Shown in pieces: positions 35,868 to 47,269 of a DNA stretch of 64,000 nt. The stretch is from Cylicocyclus nassatus. Its lineage: Eukaryota; Nematoda; Chromadorea; Rhabditida; Strongylidae. A program made the translations under genes and the position numbers. Location of the stretch: the NCBI GenBank assembly GCA_958299035.1, contig CATQJL010000001.1, positions 83,763,071 to 83,827,070 on the forward strand. Direction: 5' to 3'. The notes under the pieces were generated by a model. The model saw only the letters and a list, made by a program, of their open reading frames with translations, was not told where the DNA came from and searched no databases. The stretch's first letter is position 1; every line of letters begins with the position of its first letter.

Positions 35868-36362
35868 CTACATGTATCAAAAGATGCATCGGAATTTGAA
35901 AGACACATATCCGATATCTACCCCAGTTCAGTGGAGATAGAAAAAACAAACAGTAATAACAAAGTAACAAACTTTTTAGACTTAACTATAGATACTAACA
36001 ACCGAAATAATGTTAAGTTTAGTTTGTACAATAAAACAGATAGCTATGATTTTAGAGTTATTAGGTATCCTCACTGGAAATCTAACATACCTAGATACAT
36101 ACTAATTAATACTTTTACTTCAGAACTACTCAGAATTTATAGAAACTGTTCTGGTTATCTAGAGTTTAAGGAAAGAGTAATAGATTTAGGTAAGATATCC
36201 AAAAATAATGGATGGGAAGGTAGCTACTTCATAAATATCGTATACCACACCTTACATGACAGGCCATTCATTTTACGTAAGTATGGTTTTCCTACGGCTA
36301 TTCATCTCCCTTTGATACATGACCTACAAGAATTGTGGACTAAAGATAACGCGCCGGAATAG
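35868..36362 (+). pseudogene. Penelope-like element, reverse transcriptase (3' part)
   Basis: The frame resumes right after the mariner, in the same register, with LHVSKDASEFERHISDIYP and the post-palm FLDLTI segment. It continues through a C-terminal thumb-like region (SYDFRVIRYPHWKSNIP is the typical Y-H-S-P segment) to TAG at 36360. No GIY-YIG domain follows, confirming that the endonuclease is only at the N-terminal side. Confidence 0.85.
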
Positions 36363-36889
36363 CAAGGTCACATTCAAATTGAGTTGATGTATGCCAGCGT
36401 GTCTATCACTCTCTTTGTGCTCATGTTCGCCATCCTCTACGCTGCATCTGTTATATTTTGTTAAATTGGCTAGCTCTCATAATTGTTTCTGACTCTTTAC
36501 CACTCTTTAGTAATCATGTTTATGAATACCTTTTGAAGCTTTCTTGGGAACTACTGATGATGGGGCACCAAGAAAGCTACACTACCGGTCTAGTTCTTAG
36601 CCCCGAAACCGGTCGTGTAAGAAACAGTAGTTACCTTTCGGATATTTTGGAATTCTTGGAATGTTCTTTCTCATTGTGGACTTATCTCTTTGTTTAGTTG
36701 AGCGGGCGCGAACGCAACGCGCGCGTATCCTCACCGTTGTAGATCCCGCACCTCATGCGCTCTGCGGCTAATAAAACCGCGTTCGCGCCCGAGGATATTG
36801 CGCCTTCGTCATGCAGCAGCCTATAGTTTTATTGCTCTTTCGCAAGATTCGAGTAGGGGGCAAGACATGGCGGTTGAGAAACCCCGTAG
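36363..36889. other. Penelope 3' region and upstream flank of P4
   Basis: Holds the structured segment 36537-36636 and a GC-rich hairpin with 11-bp arms GGGCGCGAACG at 36704-36714 and 36780-36790. From about 36840 it matches the upstream flank of P3. No gene is seen. Confidence 0.5.
36537..36636 (+). other. Structured RNA-like segment with hammerhead core motifs
   Basis: Contains CTGATGA (36554-36560), GTC (36588-36590) and GAAA (36605-36608) bounded by complementary arms: AACTA 36549-36553 with TAGTT 36591-36595, GGGGC 36562-36566 with GCCCC 36600-36604, and ACCGG 36584-36588 with CCGGT 36609-36613. A separate 11-bp arm pair, AGCTTTCTTGG/CCAAGAAAGCT, lies at 36537-36547 and 36568-36578. These are hammerhead ribozyme elements, known from Penelope terminal repeats, but the strand order along the molecule is not one of the three standard types. 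Confidence 0.35.
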
Positions 36890-39167
36890 ATGTCTGAATG
36901 CAAGCGCATCACTCTGGGACCCGTACAAAGTACAGTGGGTTTAGATGGTGCTGCATCAATATTCGTTCACAGAGCGAAAGCAAAATTGCTCGGCTGGAGC
37001 AGAATGAAGGATCCAAATTCGGTAAGTTTGTTGTACGCGCAGATCTATTTTTATAAAAATAGTTTCAGGTAGAGGATGGAGAACAACAGCTAAAGAACGG
37101 ACGGGTTAGAATCAACGTTGGTGGCACTGTCTTTGAGACTACACTTTCCACGTTGACAAGACTGGATAATAACGTGGATTTCAACCACTTCTTTAAGAGA
37201 ACTTCTATTAAAGTTGCGTACTTTTTGAAGGTTCTTTCCGCTTTGATCTCGAATCGCTGGAGTCAGTCAAATCAGGAGGAAATATTTGTCGATCGGAACC
37301 CTACTTGCTTTGGCAAAGTGCTGCGAAGGTTTGTTGTGGGGAAAGTGGGGAAGAGAAGTTTTTTGAGGTACTAGACTATTTGAGAGATGGAGAAAATTTT
37401 GTTATTCCAGCAGATTTTGACGCTAGAGAATGCCTTCGAAGAGAAGCAGATGTGAGTTTTTCGTAAAACGTTAGAGGCCGCAGGAGGGGTGGAAAGGACG
37501 GGTTGCGGAGTACCAGTATTGACGGAGCCGTCGGAACCCTTCATTTTGTTCAGAGAGACTATCACGAGATCGATTGTTGATTTTTGGAAAGTAGTGGTAC
37601 AAGACTTAAAAACGCCTTTCTGGGCTTTTTCGGGCTTTATGTTTTTTTGGGGCGCTTTTGGGCTTTTCTCAGCGAAGTATGACGGGTCCCTTAGAGTTTG
37701 ATTTCACTTAACGTCTTAGGCATAATTTACGATTGTGGCGACGCCATTTGTATCACAATTATTTGAAACTTGTCGGGAATTCGCTCGTGGTGCATTTTAC
37801 CACTCTTCTATAATAGAATCTATGCTTCTGTAGTCTGCCAGGGCTCGGTCTGAGCACATTTGACATATTGCCAATTGCGTGGAGAATGAAATCGCGTGAA
37901 GTATGCCAGGGCCTGAAGGGGTTTTCAATGAATCGCCTCAAGGAAGAATCGCGCCGAAATTTTCGCATGCTCAAATCTCGGTGAGAATTGGGCTTTTTAC
38001 ATTGTTGATTGTATGTTTGAAAGACAACAGCTCGGAGATTTATAAGGTATGAAAATTACACAGAAAAAGCTGCTCTTTGAAAGAAACTGATGGAGTTGCG
38101 TTGTAAATATTGCGCTTAACTCCAAACTTTTCCGTTCATATATTTCTGAATTCAGCGATGTTTTAACAGTCTCTGAGCGGTCGTCTACTTGAAATACAAC
38201 CAAAACATTAAAAAAAACAGAAAAAATCCGAAATTTTAATGAGTTCCAATGCTCCAATTGCTTTTCCATTGCGCATCTTACAAAATTCTCTCATGATAAA
38301 TTTTATAAAATTTTGCTTTGAATCTTCGCATTCTTGGCTTCATAAAATTGAACAACCGATCTCATAAAGTCCTTTTGAGTAAAGATGCTCCGCAACCTGT
38401 CTTTTTGACCCAAATCCTGTTATATTGTGGTATTAGGCCATTTGCAGTTTTATAATCTTCTTGACCTTGTTAAAATGTGCTCACCTGGTCTGCACGTAGG
38501 TGACTGGGTAGTGTGGAAGGAGGACGCCTTAGAAGCATACTGGAAATTTTTGCTAGGGAGCATAGCATTTTTATGATTTCTCAAAAAGTCGGCCACAACC
38601 GAAGTACATGAAGTCCCCGTCGTTGCCGTATCTTGGTTCAGAGTGAGGGAATGCTAATTCCAAGGGTACCTTCGACTCAGCGACAAGATGCGTTCCTTGG
38701 TATAGACGAAAGCCGATATGATTACGGTTGCTGTCAGTTCGGAAGGTACGAACCTTGGAGCGATTGTCTTTGGATTCAGAACTGTTTCAACCTAAACCAA
38801 GAGATGGCGATATAACGTGGGTTTTGGTGACTTACCCGAGCTTCATAGTATCGTATTCCCTATAGTACAGTTTACCCTAAGTTCCGTCATCTTTTTCCGA
38901 AATAACGTGACATTTCAAGGTATGAACACAACGGTAGAAAGATATGTGAGGAGACCAACTGTGAGGACTGTGGAACAAAATTGCGTAATGTGGATTCGCA
39001 CAGCAACATGATAAATTATGAAGAGTGGGAGCACGTGAAGCATGAAATGCGGTTCATAAAAGAAATTGTGGCGAAAGTAGTGCAAATACATTTATTGTTA
39101 GAGGCTAGAAAATTTGTCATTTTGCAAGTTGCAGGTGAAATCAAGGAGGTGCTGTAACGGAATGTAA
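36890..39167 (+). CDS. BTB-family copy P4, N-terminal half intact, 3' end damaged
   Basis: Exons: 36890-37021 (ITLGPVQSTVGLDG), 37069-37173 (105 nt, VRINVGGTVFETTLSTLTR), 37231-37317 (87 nt, EEIFVDRNPTCFGK), 37368-37451 (84 nt, VLDYLRDGENFVIP), 38448-38556 (HVGDWVVWK), 38919-39076 (CEDCGT, NYEEWEHVKHEM) and 39135-39167. The first four form a complete T1-type BTB fold, the oligomerisation module that in KCTD proteins recruits CUL3 or forms homopentamers. The start at 36890 keeps the frame of the first exon; an upstream ATG at 36868 runs into a stop. The donor after the fifth exon reads AGGGAG, having lost the GT, and that exon is one base short. The last exon stops early after RRCCNGM. A T1-only or truncated protein could still be made. 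The intron at 37174-37230 retains an open frame in the genome, a possible retained-intron form. Confidence 0.6.
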
Positions 39168-39411
39168 GTGGGTCAATGAGTGGTGTTTTCTTGAATTTCC
39201 GTCAGCGCTACGATTGGCGACGTCGCAGTAAATTTCTATTTGTTAATGTATCATCAGATCCATTTATTGGCTTTTTCAGTGTACCGTATTTTTTTACTGC
39301 TAATCGCTAGCCGAACCCTTAGGGTTCTTCACTGGTTAATTTTGCGTATGTCGACAAATTTGTGGTTTTTGGAAATTTTTGCTTGATTGCTTATATTGTC
39401 TGCTATATACC

Positions 39412-40331
39412 CTACTAGCTGGCTTACCCGGCTCCGCCGTATCCGGACCAAACTTGGCACACATACACTTCGGGCCCCGGCGGGTGTCACAGTCCACTTT
39501 TCGTTATCGATCGATGTCGATTTTACCGATTTTTATCGATTTTTTTGCAGAGTTCACCTACAGGGCTAGGAGTTGGCACAGGGGGGGAAGTGAGCATGAG
39601 GATTCCGAATACAACATTAGTTCTCAGGATCGTCCATTACTTTTATCGATTTTATCGATTTTTTTTGTAAAGTTTGACCTGCGGGGCTGGGAGTTTGCAC
39701 AGGGGGGTAATCGAGCATGCTGATTACGAACACAATATTAGTTTTCAGGATCGTCCATTACTTTTATCGATTTTATCGATTTTTTTGTAAAGTTCGACCT
39801 GCGGGGCTGGGAGTTTGCACAGGGGGGTAATCGAGCATGCAGATTACGAACACAATACTGCTGATCACCCCCCTTGGGGGTGATCAGCATGCTCGATTAC
39901 CCCCCCTGTGCCAACTCCCAGCCCCCTAGCTCAAACTTTGCAAAAAATCGATAAAATCGATAAAAGTAATCGATAATCCCGAAAACCAATATTGTATCCG
40001 GAATCCCCATGCTCGATTAACCCCCTGCGCGAACTCCCAGCCCCGTAGCTCAAACTTTGCAAAAAAATCGATAAAATCGATAAAAGTAATCGATAATCCT
40101 GAAAACCAATATTGTATTCGGAATCCCCATGCTCGATTACCCCCCCTGTGCCAACTCCCAGCCCCGTAGGTGAACTCAGCAAAAAAATCGATAAAAATCG
40201 ATAAAATCGATATCGATCGATGACGAAAAGTAGCCTATGACACCCGCCGGGGCCCGTAGTGTATGTGTGCCAAGTTTGGTCCGGATCGGTTCAGAAATGG
40301 AATTTTCTATTCGGAACATACGTACACACAT

Positions 40332-40366
<35 letters not shown>

Positions 40367-40409
40367 TACAGACATACATACAAACAGACATTCAGCTTTA
40401 TATATAAGA
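39412..40409. mobile_element. Palindromic repeat element with CAGA tail
   Basis: Inserted in the 3' flank of P4: the empty site at 3400-3410 (ATATACCATATTTGTTG) is opened here. It begins CTAGCTGGCTTACCCGGC. Arms 39444-39880 and 39880-40285 mirror each other and share GGTCCGGAtCGG/CCGGACCAAACTTGG ends. Inside, about 118-bp units (TTATCGATTTTATCGATTTT with a GGGCTGGGAGTT core) are repeated three times in each arm. It ends in a (CAGA)n run at 40331-40366 and TTTATATATAAGAT. No coding capacity; class uncertain. Confidence 0.7.
40331..40366. repeat. (CAGA)n microsatellite
   Basis: About eight tandem CAGA units at the end of the palindromic element. Confidence 0.95.
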
Positions 40410-40744
40410 TTTGTTGTGATCTACATATAATGAGTGTAGTAATAGAGGTGAATGCATCTCTTGCATCTTTGTAATGGCCAAATTGGATAATTTTCGCAAA
40501 AGGCTAGTTCCCAGATTAAGAGACGGTCGAATTGCCCAGATCGCCCTTCTATGGCCAAGGAAAGTAGAACAAAAGTGTTATCAAATTTTACCGAAGGTAT
40601 TTTTCGTAGTCCGGGTTTTTTTGAATCGCAAAAATTTTTCCGGATGAGGGGCCCTCCAAGCAACTCGTTTTTTGAATTTTTTTTTGGAAACGGGCATGGT
40701 TATATAAGAAAGAGTGATTTTTTCACCGGTGAAGTAGCAACTTT

Positions 40745-41200
40745 TCAGGATAGGGTATACCATAGAGCATGTTTGTTTTCATGTGTTACCAATTGTTTTC
40801 TTTGTTGATCTGTCACGGTGCTCTCAACACGAAATTCGTTATACATCTGCTGATACACAAACTTCTTGGAAAAGTTCATGGCAGTCTTCTCGTAGTTGTT
40901 CCGAAAAATCTGCTCAATACGAAGCTTTGCAATTATGACAAGTAGTGGTCTATTCACTTTCCCGTGCTCGCCAAAATGCATGTAGTTTTATCGGCAATCA
41001 AAAAAAATGCAATCAGCGCCTAGCACCACATGCGGACAATGCTTTCGATAAGGCTTCTCCGCGATTTTTATGGAAACATTCCACCCGTACTGGTATATAT
41101 ACAGCCAAGTTCGAACCATCCGTCTTCACTGTGAACTCTACCAATCAGTTCCTCAAAGGCAGCTTCGACATTGATCAGGTAAATAATTTCACAGTTTAGT
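40745..41200 (-). CDS. Possible exon(s) of an unrecognised minus-strand gene
   Basis: A minus frame 40981-40745 reads MHFGEHGKVNRPLLVIIAKL at its start, then a helix-rich stretch with NNYEKTAMNFSKKFVYQQM. Upstream on the same strand, about 41195-41090, another frame reads FEELIGRVHSEDGWFELGCI before a stop. Both look more protein-like than random, but no splice pair joining them is clear and part of the 3' end (40745-40805) overlaps the BTB-unit flank. I do not recognise a family. The frame could be an old exon or a fragment carried by a transposon. Confidence 0.3.
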
Positions 41201-41766
41201 ACCTTATTAGGTTGCATTTTGACTCAAAGGAGTTTGGTCATAATAGCCTCGATGTTAGCTTCGGACCATAGACCGTTCATTCAAATCTTAAGCAGGATTA
41301 CAATTGCAATAGTTAGTCAAGAGTAGGATAAAACTCACTCTCTCACGGCCTAAACTCAGCTCATGTCCCACTTCGCTACGGAGCTTGGCTGCCACAAGCC
41401 AGTTATCTCTGTGGTATCATTTCTGACCAGAAACTTTCTGGACTGAAAAGATCGATAGGCTGCGCTTTGGTGCTGTAAGTACTGAAAGTCAAGAAGCAAG
41501 CTCTTTTCCTCTACGGAAGATTTCCGTCCACTCTGCGCTAGCCTTAGACAACCAAGTTACGATTTGGCAGGTGTACTCTTTCAGTCAAACTCCCCGCCTG
41601 ACATTGTCTTTACCGAGATTCGCAATGCTAGAGGGTGTTTGCTAAATACAAAGAATAAAGAGCAGAATTTCAACTTCTTCTCAATAAGTGGAGAATTGAT
41701 GGAAGTAATTGTATCTCATTGGCGATCGGGAGTCTCCAACAACGCCACACCTCTCATGACTTTTTA
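41201..41766. other. Intergenic, no gene supported
   Basis: Only short frames, none with a recognisable motif. Confidence 0.4.
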
Positions 41767-42575
41767 TTAGGTTGAACACTAAGTTTTGCAACTTGTTTCA
41801 TATCTTCACTTTCATTCAACATGGCGCACTCAAACTTTGGCATCATGTAGAATGCAATGTGAGCTACAAGCGAGCACAAATTGTCTGAATTTTGAACACG
41901 AAATAGAAAAGTTTCAGGCATTTTTCGAAAACTAGTGAAATTTGAGAATTTTTGGGGTTTCAAGCTAAAATGAAGCCTTTCGCAGCCTAGAGCATGCGCA
42001 GTAATCCGGATTCGTCTACAAATTATTGCTGGAGGTTGACTCCTTTGGCCTATTAAGAAAGAAACAAAATTTAGGGGTATGTCGAGATTTGGCGTCCTCA
42101 TAAAGTCGAACGAGTCGATGTACGCAAGAGCTGCTGGGGACGACCGCCAATGACTAAAGAGTCCGAAGCTCAAATTCCTCCGAGACTTCACATAGTAAGG
42201 TTATTTAACCTGCCGAACGCGAATATCATATTCATTTGTTGAATCAACGCCATTTTCCTTGTTTAGGGTGAGACCCCATATCGTACACCTACAGTAATCC
42301 CACAAAAAAGCCGTTATCACGCAATTTCACTATCGTTTTCGTGATCAGCATGTCGGATAACACCCCTATGCCAAGTTTCAGCCAAATCCGTCAAACTTTG
42401 AATTTTTCCCCTTTATACCATACAACTACCGTAACCCTCACTACGACGTCAGAATTTGGTAGGTCAGCAGCTGCGCTTGTAGCTTACGTAATAACCAACA
42501 CAGTGGCAAAATTTGCACCATGTTGAATGTGAGTGAAGTTATGAAACAAGTTGCAAAACTTAGTGTTCAACCCAA
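41767..42575. mobile_element. Mariner-type MITE (TTAGGTTGAACACTAAG ends)
   Basis: 809 bp with inverted ends TTAGGTTGAACACTAAGTTT, extending about 37 bp, and TA on both sides (41765-41766 and 42576-42577). The right end has a single change (TTGGG). A 145-codon minus frame inside has no transposase motif. The interior at 42332-42355 carries the TTTTCGTGATCAGCATG motif found in other foldback elements here. Confidence 0.85.
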
Positions 42576-42577
42576 TA

Positions 42578-43211
42578 CAATGTCGAACTAGAGCCAAACT
42601 CAACAGGGCCTTCCTTTCTTGTTACCTTTACTAAGCACGTTCCCTTGGCTCTAGATAGTAGTTAGAGACAATTGAAATCTCGTTGATCCATTCATGCGCG
42701 TCAGTAGTTGGCTGAGAAGGCCAAGACAGTCTTGTCACTAATCCATCTTCATCGTGAGCGATTAAAGAGAAACCGCACGAGCACATTAATCAACAAACTA
42801 ACCAACCCGTTTACTGGAGCCAATTTTCCCGTTACGAACCTAATTTGCCAGATTTCCTTACCTAGATTATCCTATCGACTAGAGTTCATTCACTTTGGAG
42901 ACCTGATGCGTATATCGGCGGTGCAGCACAGATTGATAGCCTTCAGTCTAAAGAAAACGAGACATCACAGACCGCAATGCTTCACGGAGATAACGTTCCC
43001 ATTCATGGCTGAACCAATTCCTCCATTTTTCTGTCGTTTCACTTTCAAACACTCAACACAATTCGTGCAAACTGTTCGTTTCTTAACTCGGAAAAATATA
43101 GCTTAGTCTTGGAGCGACGCTATCAGTTTGAATGCGTTACTACACAAGTAACTCAAACAGCCGCAATCTTGTGTCTGCATTAGGGAAAATTAACCCTACT
43201 CCCTCTTTATA
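42578..43211. other. Spacer before copy B, coding status unknown
   Basis: An open frame of 132 codons (42708-43106, +) has no recognised domain and no splice context. Otherwise nothing is identified. The duplicated block starts by 43212. Confidence 0.35.
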
Positions 43212-43533
43212 GCTGAGAGAAAAGGAACCTTCCTTTTTATGATACAGAAGATCAATGAGTATTTTCTATCTTGTAAACAAGTGGCCCACTTTCAGCGACA
43301 ACGGAAACTTTTCGTTTGATCTGCAAGGATCAAACAGTTACTACAACCACCGAGCAGTGCCCCCCCCCCCCCGAAAATGGGTCGCAAAATTTGTGAAAGT
43401 TACTTATATGGCTTATAAAAGCGTGCAAGTAACTTGTTTATAGTTGTGAATATCAGGTTGGCGGATAATTTCTGTTACACTTCCTTTTATTTCTCAAAAA
43501 TCTAAGAAACTTTCGAAAATTTCTTATTTCTAA

Positions 43534-43582
43534 TTGCTCCCCGTCAGCACTCTTCGAACATAGGAGTGCTGACGGAGAGCAA
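43534..43582. other. 19-bp stem hairpin (copy B)
   Basis: Same hairpin as 319-367, unchanged in both arms. Confidence 0.6.
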
Positions 43583-45022
43583 AAGTCTACCCTCCGGTAC
43601 GATCAGATCCGCGATCCATGTGCAAAACACCCACTTTATTAGTGGGAGTGCGTTTTATGAACATTTTTGTCAGCGGGCTGGTGTTATTCCAGGTGATCCG
43701 GAAGAGACTGACGATGTCGTATTCGGGCAAGGTATGGTCCATAATGTTTAGCGAATCTAGGGGATGGTTTTGATTTGTTTTTCACCCCTTGTTTTGGCGT
43801 GCTAGCGAAAAAGAAGATGCGGAAATGTAAAAAAATATTATGGATGAGAAAAAACATAACTAAACGCAAAGAAAAATATTTAAGAAAAAATGACAATTTT
43901 GAGTGTGCTTATAAAGTTGTCGCAAACTTGCTAGCTACTTGGTACATTTACGGCATCAGTCATTGTTGTATGCGCCCTGCCCTGGCCTACATACGGAGCA
44001 ACTTTGGAATCGAGCAACTAAAAAGCAACTAAAATTCTTTGTAAAAAGCTATGAGCAATAAAAAGTCCGAATTTGGCAAATATACATTGCCATATCTCGA
44101 AAATTAGTTGTTCAAAAACACTTATTTGTGCTTCTTTAAAGTGCGAGCATTTAAATCAGTACGCTCAATATCATGCTAGTTATACATCCCCAAGTTGGAT
44201 TTGGAAGCAGATTATGCATTAAAACCCCAATGACTTCACATTATCAACCGCTCATAACTTTTTGCAGAGAACGGCATCGCAGATAAAAGGTAGATTTGGA
44301 ATCAGCTCATCAAGTCATGCGATATAAAATGTGAAAACACAGACTACTTTTGTCCTGACATAATCGGCTTATTAGAAACGAGCCCATACATCAGTTCATT
44401 TATGTCTTCTATCATAAGGTTGTACGAGACCCGGGACCCGTGGCTTGGTTCATCTTGACTATCACAAGTTCGGTTGGCCATTAATCAATTTTTGGAAAAC
44501 CATTGGAAACAATAATTAAAAAAAGAAAACCGTTTTGGAATTCACTTTTACCTAAAGGATTTCGAGGATTCGCCCGCGAAGGAAATTTTGCGACAAATTC
44601 GTTCCAGGCTAAAATTTCAATAGAAGCTGGATTTTTCCATATCATTGGTTACTTGGAACAGCAACAACTTAGGCATTGACATAACAGAAAATTTGAACAA
44701 AAAGCTGCCTCTTGAAAGTTCTGATGGAGCTGCAATACAAACGCTCCAGACTGGCATTTGCTTAAAAAGTTTTTTGATTTCTAGTGTGTTTTGTCAGTGT
44801 CCTGAGCATGATCAATAGAATCGAAAATGTAAGAGAAAACCATTTTTCATGGCTTTACTGCAATTTTTTCCGTCGAGCGTATGAAACCCTTCGAAAAAAG
44901 TGAATTTTAGATAAATTTTGTTATAAATTCTCGTATCCTTTGCTTCAAAAAGTAAAGGTTGTTTTGAACCAAGTTGCAGGGAACGACGGTTTCATCAAAA
45001 TTAATCTAAGGCACACTTGCAG
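43583..45022. other. Non-coding part of copy B before P5
   Basis: Aligns to 368-2222 apart from the two gaps noted for copy A. No T1 exon is found, as in copy A. Confidence 0.5.
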
Positions 45023-46188
45023 TTTCACAATTTTCCTGAGCTTGCCGAAATGGGTTCACCCGACTTGCACGTAGGTGACCGGGTCATGTTGAAGGAGAGC
45101 GCGGTGGAAGAAAAATGGAGAGCTTATGCCAGGTGAGAGTTTAGGGTTTTTTCGATTTGTCAAAAAGTTGGCCACCGCCGGAGTAGATTGAAGTCCGCGT
45201 CGTTTCGCCATATCTTGGTTCAGAGCATAGTTGCGATAGGGGGAGTGATGGATCTTACCCCCTTCACTTTGAGGCCAAACTCCCGATGACCCCCTTCACC
45301 TGGGCTGAGATTGGTATCGTACTCTGAGAATATGATAAAAATCGTTATGAAAAGCAGGCTAGGTACCTCAAACAACAAGTACACTCATAAATTTACTAAA
45401 GAAACGGTATTTATGTTTATTTATATTATTTATTTATCCTCGTAGCATTTTGGAGAGAAGAGAGTAAGTACACAAAATCACTTAATTTTTGAAGCACATA
45501 AAATCTCTCATATCTCGCGGCACAGAAGACCTAGAAAAAAGTCGACGGTCTACGTCGATTCTCCATGATCTCAGCTTTCGAATGGTATACAGCATGTTAG
45601 GGCTTCTTTGCTTCCCGGCTCTAAAAATCATTTTCTCCGGTAACCGATAAAAGCCAATACATTGGTGGAGCCGGATTGGAGCAAGCTAATAGTAAATATC
45701 TCCACCCCATTTTTGAAAACTGGTCCGTTTTTTCGCCCAGCAACCTATATACCATTCGAAAGCTTAGGAAAAAGGGGATTCGACCTAGACCGTCGACTTC
45801 TTTCTAGCCCCCCTCTACCGAGAGATACACTGCATTTTATCTGAAAACATGGTCATTTTCAACAGCAGATTTCTGCCAAATGAAGACCTAATCACTGCTG
45901 CTTATCTATCTGTGTTAAAGAGCAAGTCTTCATTAACAAACGTAGACCGTCGACTTTCTCGTAGCATTCATTTGGAGAGCAGAAAGTGAGGACACAAAAT
46001 CAGTTAATTTTTGAAGCACATAAAATCCCTCATATCTCGCGGCACAGAAGACCTAGAAAAAAGTCGACGGTCTACCTCGATTCTCCATGATCTCAGCTTT
46101 CGAATGGTATACAGCATGTTAGGGCTTCTTTGCTTCCCGGCTCTAAAAATCATTTTCTCCGGTAACCCATAAAAGCCAACACATTGTA

Positions 46189-46893
46189 TAGGTCGTCCCG
46201 AAAGTTTTTGAGCACAATTTTCAAAAATTCATAACTTCTGATTTTTCCAACCGATTTGACTGCTTTCACTTTTATGTGAAAGGGTAAGTCATGCTCTTTG
46301 TAATGACATCCCATCTGCTTAGTAATGGTCATCTCTTGCATAGATAGAAGCTCAAACAAAATCACTCGGAATATGAATTTTTGTGTAGGGTCATAAAAAA
46401 TCAGAAACTTGCAACAAAATCGGAGCAGTCGGTATTTTAGGTTCTTTCACCAACTCTTTCTAACAGTGCAAAGTTTGCTCCGATTGAGCATCTCCATGAA
46501 AAGTTATAATTTCCGAGCAAGCAGTACAAAAAGGCGAATTTGATTTATTTTGGCATTCTTCAGGGAAACCATAACTTTTCATGGAGACGCTCAATCGGCG
46601 CAAACTTTGCACTGTTAGAAAGAGCTGGTGAAAGAACCTACAGTACTGACTGCTCCGATTTTTGTTGCAAGTCTCCGATTTTTTATAACCCTACACAGAA
46701 ATTTAAAATTTTTACTATTTTTCTTCTATCGCTCCTATCTATGCAAGAGATGACCATTACTAAGCAGATGGGATGTCATTATAAAGAGCATGGCTTACAC
46801 TTTCACATAAAATTGGAAGCAGTCAAATCGGTTGGAAAAATCAGAAGTTATGAATTTTGAAATTCGTGTGCAAAAACTTTCTGGACGACCTAA
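46189..46893. mobile_element. Mariner-type foldback MITE nested in the hAT element
   Basis: Ends TAGGTCGTCCCGAAAGTTTT and the inverse finishing CTGGACGACCTAA, flanked by TA. The two halves mirror each other closely, for example CTTTTATGTGAAAG... at 46268 against ...CTTTCACATAAAA near 46800. No transposase. Confidence 0.8.
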
Positions 46894-47269
46894 TAAGAGC
46901 GAGGTGGAGCAAGTTAATAGTAAAAAATGTGCTGTGGATTGAAATCGTTATCAGCACTAACGGGAACGTGAGCGAACGCGTCTATTTGAGCGTGCTTATC
47001 GTTGTTATATGTTTACGTTTTTTTGGTAAAAAATGCGCTTTTGATTGACACTTATGCCATCATTGTTAGCACACACTCAAAAAACTATGGGAGATTGGTG
47101 AATTTCCACACCTTCACACAAAACCCGCCCATTTCTGGAATCTATACTCTGTAAACCTAGTGCTGAAGAAGGTCACTTTCGTGAAAACGCTCTAGACTCA
47201 CCTTACCTAATTTTTAGAGAATGGTTGGTTTCAATGAATTAAAAACTCTAAGACATTCAGAAGAATAAC

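Noticed and set aside
41754..42191. 145-codon minus frame inside a MITE
   Set aside because: It shows none of the mariner catalytic or helix-turn-helix motifs, and it runs out over the terminal repeat.
42708..43106. 132-codon frame
   Set aside because: No domain, no homologous copy in the window, no splice sites. Long frames arise by chance at this rate in 64 kb.
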